Assembly: GCF_001659685.2 (NCBI RefSeq)
Contig: NZ_LXYE02000006.1
Coordinates: 1-64,000, forward strand
Source of the DNA: Labilibacter marinus
GTDB lineage: Bacteria; Bacteroidota; Bacteroidia; Bacteroidales; Marinilabiliaceae
DNA length: 64,000 nt
Direction of reading: 5' to 3'
The notes under the pieces are model-generated. The model did not search any database. It was not told the DNA's origin and saw only the letters and a program-made list of their open reading frames with translations. Shown here in pieces: positions 45,246 to 53,610 of the stretch (positions within the stretch are counted from its first letter, which is position 1; each line of letters opens with the position of its first letter). Both the position numbers and the translations under genes were made by a program.

Positions 45246-45647
45246 ATGCAAGAGCTATTTATCAAGGGAGGACTAGAGTTTATGGGCTTATTAACAATTT
45301 TGTTAGTAATAACGACTGCCTGGCTTATTTACTATTTTGTTGTTGCTTACATCTCTAAAAAAATAGATAAGGAAGTATGCCTACGTAAGCTTAGATATGG
45401 GAAAGACATAGGTTTATTCACTTTAACAATGGGAGTTTTTGGCAGTTTAATTGGGTTCATGTCCATGTTTGATATTATTGAAGATATAACTGCAAAAGGT
45501 ATAGAGATTACAGCTCAAAATGTATTTGGGGGAATAAAAGCTACTATGATCGTTATCATATACGGAATACTGATTTATTTATTCTCGCTCTTATTATGGT
45601 TTATATTCTCGCTATTGATAGAAAAAAAGATAGAGAAGCAGACTTAA
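45246..45647 (+). CDS. Small MotA/TolQ/ExbB-like membrane protein (copy A)
   Basis: A 133-aa protein with three transmembrane helices (about 12-38, 54-75 and 97-124). GVFGSLIGFMSMFDII (59-74) and VFGGIKATMIVIIYG (about 92-106) follow the MotA/TolQ/ExbB pattern of a Gly-rich third helix and a final helix with Thr. It is half the length of ExbB and lacks an adjacent ExbD. The protein at 49744 is a paralogue with shared LFxxGGxxFM, FDII and GGxK motifs. It is flanked by a divergent LytTR gene and a downstream S41 lipoprotein gene. Confidence 0.75.
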   Translation: MQELFIKGGLEFMGLLTILLVITTAWLIYYFVVAYISKKIDKEVCLRKLRYGKDIGLFTLTMGVFGSLIGFMSMFDIIEDITAKGIEITAQNVFGGIKATMIVIIYGILIYLFSLLLWFIFSLLIEKKIEKQT

Positions 45648-45691
45648 TACTTATCTATAATTCTTAAGACATTTTATTACAAATTTTGTCT

Positions 45692-45717
45692 TGACTGAAG
45701 CTATGGTTCATCAGTCA
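45692..45717. repeat. Inverted repeat TGACTGA / TCAGTCA
   Basis: A perfect 7-bp inverted repeat with a 12-nt loop, 45 bp after the ExbB-like gene, within a locally GC-richer patch (45697-45740). It could be a weak terminator or an operator. No T-run follows. Confidence 0.4.
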
Positions 45718-45929
45718 GCGTGGCGTAGCTATGTCTAATAATTTATTAAATAATTTTCTTTTAAACAGATATTTAATATCACTCCTCTAAAATTTAGGTT
45801 GCTTGCACTTGGCAAGAAGGGAAAGTGCAATTATACTCTTTTAAAGAATGAGAAGAAGGAAGTTTGATACCATCAATTACACGTATCGAAAGATAACAAG
45901 AACTTAATTTTAAAATCAAATTATACATT

Positions 45930-47273
45930 ATGAAACTCTTACTTATTACATTTCTAGGCGTATTTACACTACTATCTTGCTCTAAAAAAGCAAATGATTT
46001 TAGTTCAACGGCAACTATTACCACGGTTTTTCCCTTGCAGGCTTACCAGGAAGATTACAAACAAATGGTTGAGCTTTTGGTAGAGAAACATCCTAAACCT
46101 TATGCTTTTATTAGCGAAGATTCTTTAAGTATACTGATTGAGGATCAATACAATAAAATTAATGATTCAATAAGTTTAGGGCGTTTTATATGGATTTGCG
46201 AAAAAGTAGTAGCAGCCGTTCAATGTGGGCACTCTGCTGTTTGGACTGGTCAACTACAAAACCTTCCAAAAGCAATGCGTTTTCCGATGAATGTACGGTT
46301 CCATAAGGAAAAATTGTACATCATGGATGCTAAAACTAACGCGGATAAGCTGGAGGCTGGTGATGAAATACTAAGCATAAATGGTGTTGATATAGCTACA
46401 CTACAAAAGGCAATATTTACGCATCTGCCAAGTGAAGGATGCAATAGAGCCATTCAAGCAGAAATTGCCAATGATTTTTTCACGCAGTTTTGTGCCATGT
46501 ATTTTAATTTCCCCACCTCATTCACCGTTAAGGTAAAACATAAAGAAGAAATGGGAGAAATACATCTGGCACAGGCAACGGAATTTCATCCAACAAAAAC
46601 CTTTTTAGATAAGGGTGACAAGCCTCTTTGTTTTGATACCGATTTGGAAAACAGTACTACTACACTAACCATTCGTTCTTTTGAGTATTATAAAAAACAG
46701 CTTCCTATTTTTAAATCGTTTGTGGATAGTTGTTTTCAGAACATCCATGAAAATCAAATTCAAAACTTAATAATTGATGTAAGAGATAATGGTGGGGGCG
46801 ATCCTTTTTGTAGTTCTTATCTGCTGGGGTATATTGCCGATAAGCCTTATACTTATTTTGATAAGGATATAGCTTGGTGGTACCGTAAATTAAAAAAGCC
46901 TATTCAATCCAAGGCCAATAGATTTAAAAATAAACCATACATATTGGTAAATGGAAAGTGTTTGTCAACCACTGGTCATTTTTGCTCTTTGGTTAAAGAA
47001 AACGATTGGGGAATTATTGTGGGCGAAGAAACGGGAGCTACGTATACTTGTAACGATTTTAGTAAATTCTATAACTTCGACAATACAAACGCATTTTTAC
47101 GAGTTGCCACACGAGAGGTTAAAACCACTGTTACTAGTTTAAGCAACAAAAAAGGCATTATTCCCGATCATCATGTGACAACTAATATCCAACATTATTT
47201 AAGTAACATAGATACCGTATTAAATTACACGCTAAACCTAATAGAAGAAAAGCAACTGATATCTAAAAATTAG
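45930..47273 (+). CDS. S41-family peptidase, lipid-anchored
   Basis: A 447-aa lipoprotein (MKLLLITFLGVFTLLSC, lipobox Cys17). A helical segment with QCGHSAVW near residue 95 and a short PDZ-like stretch (AGDEILSINGVDI, near 145) precede the tail-specific-protease core. The core has LIIDVRDNGGGDPF near 290 and the Ser-containing CLSTTGHF at 344-351 with Ser346 as candidate nucleophile, then GEETGATYT. The usual GxxSAS reads CLSTTG here, as in other S41 lipoproteins. It follows the ExbB-like gene of copy A by 282 bp in the same orientation. Confidence 0.85.
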   Translation: MKLLLITFLGVFTLLSCSKKANDFSSTATITTVFPLQAYQEDYKQMVELLVEKHPKPYAFISEDSLSILIEDQYNKINDSISLGRFIWICEKVVAAVQCGHSAVWTGQLQNLPKAMRFPMNVRFHKEKLYIMDAKTNADKLEAGDEILSINGVDIATLQKAIFTHLPSEGCNRAIQAEIANDFFTQFCAMYFNFPTSFTVKVKHKEEMGEIHLAQATEFHPTKTFLDKGDKPLCFDTDLENSTTTLTIRSFEYYKKQLPIFKSFVDSCFQNIHENQIQNLIIDVRDNGGGDPFCSSYLLGYIADKPYTYFDKDIAWWYRKLKKPIQSKANRFKNKPYILVNGKCLSTTGHFCSLVKENDWGIIVGEETGATYTCNDFSKFYNFDNTNAFLRVATREVKTTVTSLSNKKGIIPDHHVTTNIQHYLSNIDTVLNYTLNLIEEKQLISKN

Positions 47274-47300
47274 CTTTAGTGTAGAGTTAAAACGAAATTT

Positions 47301-47349
47301 AAAAGAGGCTTTTGTAAAGTTAAAAATGCCTTCTTCAGTAGCCTCTTTT
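47301..47349. terminator. Terminator of the S41 lipoprotein gene
   Basis: A 10-bp perfect stem (AAAAGAGGCT / AGCCTCTTTT) with a 29-nt loop and a T-run on the plus strand. It may also stop the leftward LytTR transcript ending at 47444. Confidence 0.75.
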
Positions 47350-47443
47350 TTATTACTGCTAAAGCCAACTCAACCAATAAATAGCACTTGTTTGCCTATT
47401 TAGAACCACCATTTGTTTTAAATTATACGATACTATAAAGTGT

Positions 47444-48145
47444 TTATGGTTTATCCAGATGGTTTAATACATGCTCTTTGTAATTTCTACCAATAGTAAA
47501 TTGCCGGTCATCCAGCATAATATACGATGATGTGTAATGGTCAATTTTGTTGATATTAATAATGAAAGAACGGTGGATACGTTGAAATAACTGTGGTGGT
47601 AATTCTTTTTCAATGCTCGATAAGGAATCGTAACAAATAAGGCTATTTGTCGTCGTTTTAATTTTAATGTAGTTATCCAGACCTTCAATATAAAGTATGG
47701 TTTCTGTGGCAATTTTATAATTCTTTTTATCCGCCTTAATATGAATAAACTCTTTTGGTTTTTGAAACTGAGTCTGTTTCATTGCCAGAAATTTATTTAT
47801 CGTTTTTAAAAATCTGCCGGTAGAAATAGGCTTTACAAGATAATCGAGGGCGTCCAGTTCAAAAGCTTCAACAGCAAACTCTCTGTAGGCAGTTGTAAAA
47901 ATTACGTAAGGCTTAACTGCCAATGCTTTTAAAAATTCAATTCCATCTATAGAAGGCATATTGATATCTAAAAATAAAATATCGACACTTCCATTATTTA
48001 AAGTCGTTATTGCCTCCATTGGCTTGGTATATGATCCTATACATTCTAACTGATTAGCGAAATTTTCCAGGTGTTCCTGAATCACTTTTATCGCTAACGG
48101 TTCATCGTCAATTATGATGCATTTATATTTTACTTTTCCGGACAT
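47444..48145 (-). CDS. LytTR-family response regulator
   Basis: A 233-aa two-component regulator. The receiver domain (about 7-125) has IIDDEP (11-16), the phospho-acceptor Asp60 in LFLDINMP and the conserved Lys in DYLVKPI. The LytTR DNA-binding domain (about 140-230) shows ILYIEGLDNYIKI, QRIHRSFIINI and FTIGRNYKE. Its start codon shares a base with the stop codon of the sensor kinase (TAATG), so the two are co-translated. Confidence 0.94.
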   Translation of the reverse strand: MSGKVKYKCIIIDDEPLAIKVIQEHLENFANQLECIGSYTKPMEAITTLNNGSVDILFLDINMPSIDGIEFLKALAVKPYVIFTTAYREFAVEAFELDALDYLVKPISTGRFLKTINKFLAMKQTQFQKPKEFIHIKADKKNYKIATETILYIEGLDNYIKIKTTTNSLICYDSLSSIEKELPPQLFQRIHRSFIININKIDHYTSSYIMLDDRQFTIGRNYKEHVLNHLDKP

Positions 48146-49212
48146 TACCTTAAAATTTTTAGTTTGGCTTCAAAAAACTTATCGCCTGATGATATTTGTA
48201 ATTCCTGATGATTTTGGTACACTAATTCTAATCTTTCACGAACGTTTTTTAAGCCCAGGCCTTTACTTTTCTTGATTTCAATTCCATTAATAATACTGTG
48301 AACACTGTTTTTTACACTGAATATAATTAAGGATGTGGTAATCTCTAATTCTATATTAATAAAATCATTGTCAGCTTGTTTTAACCCGTGCTTAAAGGCA
48401 TTTTCAACAAAAGGGAATAATACCAAAGGAGCAATTTTTATCTCGTCCTTATCTTCAGGGAAATCAAAGCTGACATTAAAACTTTCGTCGTGTCTAATTC
48501 TTTCCAGTTCAATGTAATTATTGATGAATTGTATTTCATTTTTTAATTCTACCCGTTCTGTATTGCATTCGTAAAGCATATACTCCAGTAATTCGGATAA
48601 ACGAACAATTACCTCCCTCGAAAGCGCAGTGCTCTCATTAACTAAGGCATAAAGGTTGTTCATCATATTAAAAATAAAATGTGGATGAATTTGCTCTTTA
48701 AGCAATTGTAGTTGAACTTCTTTGAATTTTAATTCGAGTATATTTTTTTCTTTCTCAATAATTAATTTTTCCTCTTTCGATTGAAAAGATTCTTTCGTAA
48801 AATAAAAAACAGAGGACAGCAGCGCTATTAAATAGGTGCCTGTCAGGAGAATAATAACATCTTCGAAAGAAGGTAAAATGATATTTGTAAAGGCTACATT
48901 GCTGTAAAAAGTGATTAAAAAGAGCGCAATGCTAATAAGCCATAAGGATATAATAAATAGAGTAAAGAGTAGGTACATAAACAACACTCTTTTGCCCTTA
49001 AATAAAAACCTAGGAATTAAAACTTTATTGGTAATCCTTGCATTGGCAAAACTAATCAGCAAGAGTAAAATAGATACATTAGTACGAATTTGAATATCGT
49101 AATGCCTGTTACTGAAAACAAAAAACATGAATAATGATGCTAGCGACCAATAAATGATTTCCCAATATGGAAATTCTTTTATATTAGATTTTATGTTTTT
49201 GTTGATAGTCAT
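48145..49212 (-). CDS. LytS-type sensor histidine kinase
   Basis: A 355-aa inner-membrane kinase. I use the ATG at 49212; the frame also begins at a TTG 9 bp earlier. Four transmembrane helices fall at about 18-34, 44-60, 76-104 and 118-138, then a coiled coil, then the His_kinase domain with KEQIHPHFIFNMMNNLYAL (His178 is the likely phosphosite). The N-box is FVENAFKHGLK and the G-box GLGLKNVRERL. There is no large sensory domain, so the signal is probably membrane-borne. Confidence 0.93.
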   Translation of the reverse strand: MTINKNIKSNIKEFPYWEIIYWSLASLFMFFVFSNRHYDIQIRTNVSILLLLISFANARITNKVLIPRFLFKGKRVLFMYLLFTLFIISLWLISIALFLITFYSNVAFTNIILPSFEDVIILLTGTYLIALLSSVFYFTKESFQSKEEKLIIEKEKNILELKFKEVQLQLLKEQIHPHFIFNMMNNLYALVNESTALSREVIVRLSELLEYMLYECNTERVELKNEIQFINNYIELERIRHDESFNVSFDFPEDKDEIKIAPLVLFPFVENAFKHGLKQADNDFINIELEITTSLIIFSVKNSVHSIINGIEIKKSKGLGLKNVRERLELVYQNHQELQISSGDKFFEAKLKILR

Positions 49213-49261
49213 AAGAAACAAATTCCAATCAAGGGGGTGAACTACTTTTGTAAATGCCTAA

Positions 49262-49433
49262 TACTTCAGGGATTTCATCCCTAAAACCCTGACTTCATTT
49301 TTTGTCTTGATACAAAAAACGCAAGCAAAAAAAATCAAGACTGCGCCTAGCTCACTATTAAAACTACGCTTCTTTAGTCTAAATCGCTAAAACTCGAACC
49401 TTCCTATGTCAGGCTCTCAAACAAATCGCAATT
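49262..49433 (-). repeat. Interspersed intergenic repeat, copy 1
   Basis: About 170 bp with a second, inverted copy at 53611-53773. On the minus strand it runs from AATTGCGATTTGTTTGAG to GATGAAATCCCTGA. Internal structures are an 8-bp inverted repeat GTCTTGAT (49304-49311) / ATCAAGAC (49334-49341) with a 22-nt loop, and a hairpin AGGGAT-TTC-ATCCCT (49268-49282). The last 33 bp agree with copy 2 at 31 positions. There is no transposase and no coding potential. Confidence 0.7.
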
Positions 49434-49743
49434 TTACGACTAAACAATCTTGTTTTAATGCTCACCAGACGATGTCATGGCGGTGACAAACCGGCAATAC
49501 GAAATATTTAATAGCTTACACTTTGAATCGATTAACAAATATAGAACGAAATTAGCTTTGTTATTACATCGGCAGTCTATTTTATGTCAACAACACGAAA
49601 CACACCCTGAATAACTAAAATGCTATTTATTGTTTTAAATTTGTTGTTGAGGATGCCATTTGCGTTGTTTCCATAATTCATTCTTATAGCTTGTCATGAA
49701 TCTTTACTATTGTTCTATCGTTAATTTCTAAAAACTTAATATT
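49434..49743. other. Intergenic region upstream of ExbB-like copy B
   Basis: About 310 bp between the repeat and the gene at 49744. GGCAGT followed within a few bases by TTTTA occurs near 49570, as it also does near 45208 upstream of copy A, which might reflect a shared regulatory site. No TAnnTTTG box is evident. Nothing else is supported. Confidence 0.4.
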
Positions 49744-50172
49744 ATGAATATGTTTCATGACGGTATAGCCAGTTTAACTAGACTTTTTTATGAAGGTGGC
49801 CCAGCTTTTATGGCCCTTGTTTACCTTTTGTGGTTAACAGTCATTGTCTTAGCTGTACGCTTTGTTATTTTGTACCGCTCTAATAAAAATCCTCAAAAAC
49901 TTAAAAAGACAAACGAAAGCATTCTGTTTTTTGGCAGTCTGGCATTTTTGATTGGTATAAGCGGACAAATGGTTGGCCTTATAGCCGCTTTTGACATTAT
50001 TCAAAGTAAGGGAAGTGAAAGCATTAATCCGAACTATCTCGCTGGTGGTTTAAAAGTTAGTTTTATAGTACCATTCTTCGGCATGGTACTTCTTATCCTA
50101 TCAGCCATCCTTTGGTTTGTATTCCGAAATATGAAAAAATACCCTTCTCAAAACGGAGCTATAAATCAGTAA
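49744..50172 (+). CDS. Small MotA/TolQ/ExbB-like membrane protein (copy B)
   Basis: A 142-aa protein with three transmembrane helices (about 20-44, 60-83 and 104-128). FLIGISGQMVGLIAAFDII (about 67-85) and LAGGLKVSFIVPFFG (about 97-111) follow the MotA/TolQ/ExbB pattern. It is a paralogue of the 133-aa protein at 45246, with the same helix spacing and shared LFxxGGxxFM, FDII, GGxK and LWFxF. No ExbD-like partner is adjacent. It is divergent from the LytS/LytTR pair and followed by a lipid-anchored amidohydrolase. Confidence 0.75.
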   Translation: MNMFHDGIASLTRLFYEGGPAFMALVYLLWLTVIVLAVRFVILYRSNKNPQKLKKTNESILFFGSLAFLIGISGQMVGLIAAFDIIQSKGSESINPNYLAGGLKVSFIVPFFGMVLLILSAILWFVFRNMKKYPSQNGAINQ

Positions 50173-50457
50173 GATTACTGACTATAATAAATCAGTTGTA
50201 ACTATTCAGTAGTAAGACAAAAGTATAAAGACAAAAGACAAGAGTTTATTCATTGATACTTATAATTATTAAGTTCTGAATTATTCTTATTGTTAAACTA
50301 GTTTAAAGAATATAGCACCTTTTTTTATCATTGTTTACCATAAACTAGAATGTATGAAAATTGTAAAATGCTCACATTTTTATGCTTGTGTCTTTATTCT
50401 TTATGCTGAACAGTAACAATCAGTTTACTTTTACACTCCTCACTAACTACACTAATT

Positions 50458-52209
50458 ATGAATATAATATTTAGAATAATAAAAGCTGCTGAACTATCTT
50501 GTTTGGCCATTATGCTCCTCTTTTCATCCTGCAATAAATCTGCAGAAAATGTCACCACCGTTTTTAAGGATGTAAATGTTATAACTATGTTTAATGATTC
50601 CATTTTACATGGTCATTCCGTATTAGTAAAGGATGGCAAAATTGCAGCTATTGGGATTTTTGAGGAAATGACCATTCCAGAAAATACCCATATAATAGAA
50701 GGAAAAGAACAATATCTGATACCTGGATTATGCGATATGCATGTGCACTATAACAACGAAAATGATAGGATATTGTATGTGGCTAACGGAGTAACTTTTG
50801 TTAGAAATATGTTTGGAGCTCCAAGTCATTTGAAACTTCGAAAAAAAATAAAGGAAAAGCGTTTAATTGGACCTGAGTTGTATACTACCAGCCCAATTAT
50901 TGATGGTGTAAAGCCTTACTGGCCCGGATCATATGTTATCGGAGATAAAGCCCAGGTATTTGATGCTTTATCTCAAATGAAAAAGGATGGTTATGATGCT
51001 ATTAAAGTGTATTGGAAACTGTCAAAGGAAGTATATGATGAAATTATCAGGGTAGCCAATGAGCTCGACATGTCAGTTGTGGGGCATGTTCCTAAAGCTA
51101 TTGATATCAAGCATGTATTATCTTCAGGGCAAAGCTCCATTGAGCACTTGGATGGGTATGAAAAGTATTATGCTGATGAGCAGATTATAACACAAACACT
51201 AAAAAGTGGTACTTGGAACTGTCCTACCTTAGTGGTGCTGAAAAATTTAGGAATGATGGATTCCTTAAAACACAATCCTCCCAGTGAGATTAAATATGCC
51301 TCTCCGGATGCAGTTGCATGGTGGAAAAGTGGTAGACCTTATGATGCACATTTTGTACAAAAAACCAAATTACTTAAAACTTTAGCAGATAACAATGCCA
51401 ATATTGTTGTAGGAACAGATGCCAGTAATCCATATATCATTGCAGGTTTTAGTCTGCACGAAGAATTGGTAATTTGGCAAGATGCTGGTATAACACCGTA
51501 TCAAATTCTTTTGTCTGCAACAAGAAAGTGTGCTGAAATGGTAGGCTATGAATCAAGGTTAGGAACTGTTGAAAAAGGAAAGGATGCTGATTTGTTATTA
51601 CTGAAGAAGAACCCTCTTGAAGATATTAATAACACCAAATCTATAGCTGGCGTAATGACAAAAGGGACTTGGTACCCTAAGGCAGAGTTAAAGTTAATGT
51701 TAGATGAAGTGGCTGCTAAAAATGCCAAAGGCATGCAGAGGTTAACTATTCGCAATAGTCATTTCATAAAAGTACTGGTACTATTTATGTTTTTGTCTTT
51801 CTTAAGTACTTTTATAATACGACCCGTATTATTTGCTTTCAATAAGGGCAAATTAGCGTCTTTAAAAAGTGCTGACAGTAGCATTAAAAAGTACCGTATC
51901 CGCTTGTTGGTAATTTTAGTAAGTACAATAAGTTTAGTTCTTGTGCTGTTGTTGTTTACCTTGCCCGAATCCGTATTTCAAAGTGGTATTTCAACCTTAT
52001 TTATAACTGATTTATTGACGCAGACTAAAGTATTAATGCCGTTTGTCATTTTAATAATCTTGATAGCACTATCGATCATCTTTTCCATTTTATGGGTAAG
52101 AAATAATTTATCGTCGTTTAGAAAATGGCATACCTTATCAGTTATTATTGCATCAATAATCTTACTCGTTTTATTAAAATATTGGGGATTATTAAAATTG
52201 TATTATTAG
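50458..52209 (+). CDS. Lipid-anchored amidohydrolase with C-terminal membrane domain
   Basis: A 583-aa lipoprotein (lipobox LLFSSC, Cys25). Residues 32-430 are an imidazolonepropionase-like amidohydrolase. The metal site is HVH (95-97) in PGLCDMHVHY. Other candidate ligands are Lys in DAIKVYWK (about 178), His in VVGHVPK (about 205), His in SIEHLDG (about 228) and Asp in VVGTDAS (about 320). The tail GTVEKGKDADLLLLKKNP is typical. The last 140 residues contain four transmembrane helices, which is not usual for this family. It lies 285 bp after ExbB-like copy B. The substrate is unknown; relatives act on dipeptides, prolidase-type substrates or cyclic amides. Confidence 0.85.
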   Translation: MNIIFRIIKAAELSCLAIMLLFSSCNKSAENVTTVFKDVNVITMFNDSILHGHSVLVKDGKIAAIGIFEEMTIPENTHIIEGKEQYLIPGLCDMHVHYNNENDRILYVANGVTFVRNMFGAPSHLKLRKKIKEKRLIGPELYTTSPIIDGVKPYWPGSYVIGDKAQVFDALSQMKKDGYDAIKVYWKLSKEVYDEIIRVANELDMSVVGHVPKAIDIKHVLSSGQSSIEHLDGYEKYYADEQIITQTLKSGTWNCPTLVVLKNLGMMDSLKHNPPSEIKYASPDAVAWWKSGRPYDAHFVQKTKLLKTLADNNANIVVGTDASNPYIIAGFSLHEELVIWQDAGITPYQILLSATRKCAEMVGYESRLGTVEKGKDADLLLLKKNPLEDINNTKSIAGVMTKGTWYPKAELKLMLDEVAAKNAKGMQRLTIRNSHFIKVLVLFMFLSFLSTFIIRPVLFAFNKGKLASLKSADSSIKKYRIRLLVILVSTISLVLVLLLFTLPESVFQSGISTLFITDLLTQTKVLMPFVILIILIALSIIFSILWVRNNLSSFRKWHTLSVIIASIILLVLLKYWGLLKLYY

Positions 52210-52251
52210 TATAGTCCATGTAGAAACATGTCATTGTAGTCTTCGTGATAG

Positions 52252-52518
52252 GTGAGGGCTATATTAACCTACAATCCCAAAACTAATCGTTTATATGTTC
52301 ATGTATTGGAGTGGCCTTTTAAAACGATTTACTTACCCGGTTTAGCAGGGAAAATTGAATATGCTCAATTGTTAAACGATGCTTCGGAATTAAAAGTAAC
52401 AGCTAAAGAGGGTGCTTGGCTGGATGAAGCTAAAGAAGGAGATACCGGGGTTAAAATTAAACTTCCGGTTCGTAAACCCAATGTTGAGGTACCTGTAATT
52501 GAGCTATTTTTAAAATAA
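52252..52518 (+). pseudogene. C-terminal remnant of a GH29 alpha-L-fucosidase
   Basis: Eighty-eight codons are open from a GTG directly after an in-frame TAG. The product resembles the C-terminal beta-sandwich of GH29 alpha-L-fucosidases: TYNPKTNRLYVHVLEWPFK, LAGKIEYAQLLNDASE and a conserved end PVIELFLK, closed by TAA. The catalytic barrel (about 350 residues) is missing, and only 42 bp separate the remnant from the amidohydrolase stop codon. It is therefore most likely a decayed gene whose 5' part was deleted. Confidence 0.7.
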
Positions 52519-52636
52519 AATATTTTAGTAAATGTATGCTTCAATATTCTGTTTATACTTTGTTTCATCAAGGTATAAACAGAATACAAATATTACATAA
52601 AAGAGATTTTGATCATAAACATATTGTAAAGAGAGT

Positions 52637-52668
52637 AAAAACAGCTCTTTTGCAAATGTGCTGTTTTT
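52637..52668 (+). terminator. Terminator-like hairpin after the fucosidase remnant
   Basis: A 9-bp perfect stem (AAAAACAGC / GCTGTTTTT) with a 14-nt loop and terminal T residues. It may be the original terminator of the decayed fucosidase gene. Confidence 0.65.
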
Positions 52669-52690
52669 GGGGTGGAGTATAAAATGTTGC

Positions 52691-52703
52691 GCGCCTTTGG
52701 CGC
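52691..52703. repeat. GC-rich mini-hairpin
   Basis: A perfect palindrome GCGCC-TTT-GGCGC in AT-rich surroundings. It is too short to assign a role; it could be a remnant of a repeat. Confidence 0.3.
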
Positions 52704-52831
52704 TTGATCGACATCTTTATGTTTCTGCAGTTTTGCTCTATGTCACGACTTCATGCTCTATTGCTTATAGTAAATTGTTAACTGTTCATTGAAAAATGCC
52801 CTTTTGTTCCCTTCTTCGGTTTCTCCTTTTT

Positions 52832-53446
52832 TCACTCCTGCGCATTAGTGATTTTAGGCAGACTTAAATTGTATTTAATAGCTAGTAATCGGATGATGAT
52901 GATAGAAGAAATAGTGGCTATCTGCGAAAAGTGAGTTTCTACATTAAAATGTTGAAGCACTAGGTACACCGAGCCACCAATAATACAAGCCGTGGCATAA
53001 ATCTCTTTATGGAATATAAGCGGAACATCATTGCATAGGGTGTCTCTAATTACACCACCAATAACCGCCGACGAAAGACCCATCACCATAGAAATAGGCG
53101 CATTAATACCAAAGAATAAAGCCTTTTCAATACCAATGATGGTGAATACGCCAATACCAATAGTATCAAACAAAAATAAGGTTTGCTTCAGTTTAAGTAT
53201 GTATTTATAAAAGACCAGTGTAAATAGGATAGAGGCCAGAATGAGTATAAAATACTTGCTGTCCAAAATCCAGGTAACAGGAGTGTTACCGAGCATTAAA
53301 TCACGAATGGTTCCGCCACCTATGGCTGTTACAAAGCCAATAAAAGTAGCGCCAAATAAGTCTAATTTTTTTTGGGTGGCCGATATGGTGCCACTAATAG
53401 CAAAAGCGCATGTTCCTGCGTAATCTGCAAAGCTTAGTAAATCCAT
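52832..53446 (-). CDS. TRIC/UPF0126-type cation channel protein
   Basis: A 204-aa inner-membrane protein of the UPF0126 (YicG) family, homologous to trimeric intracellular cation channels. It has six to seven helices in two tandem repeats. Each repeat has a glycine-rich kink: GGGTIRDLMLG (43-53) and GGVIRDTLCN (about 129-138). A potassium or counter-ion role is inferred from the family. A -7 box lies at 53470-53463. Confidence 0.92.
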   Translation of the reverse strand: MDLLSFADYAGTCAFAISGTISATQKKLDLFGATFIGFVTAIGGGTIRDLMLGNTPVTWILDSKYFILILASILFTLVFYKYILKLKQTLFLFDTIGIGVFTIIGIEKALFFGINAPISMVMGLSSAVIGGVIRDTLCNDVPLIFHKEIYATACIIGGSVYLVLQHFNVETHFSQIATISSIIIIRLLAIKYNLSLPKITNAQE

Positions 53447-53462
53447 CAGAATTAATTTGCGG

Positions 53463-53470
53463 CAAAAGTA
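53463..53470 (-). promoter_or_regulatory. -7 box of the TRIC gene
   Basis: TACTTTTG on the minus strand matches TAnnTTTG, giving a leader of about 12 nt. No clear -33 element is seen. Confidence 0.5.
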
Positions 53471-53610
53471 AATATTTTTAGCGCAAATAAATAGCTGATT
53501 TATTACATGTATGCTATAAAAAAGTTAAAACAGGTATTTGTTAAAAGTTTGAATGGCGTTACTGCGGCATTAGCCAATGAGTCAGAAAAACAACTTAAAA
53601 TGAAGATAAA

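Larger units (their letters stand above)
52519..52831. other. Intergenic region after the fucosidase remnant
   Basis: A 313-bp gap holding a terminator-like hairpin (52637-52668) and a small GC-rich hairpin (GCGCC-TTT-GGCGC, 52691-52703). No gene is visible. Confidence 0.5.
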
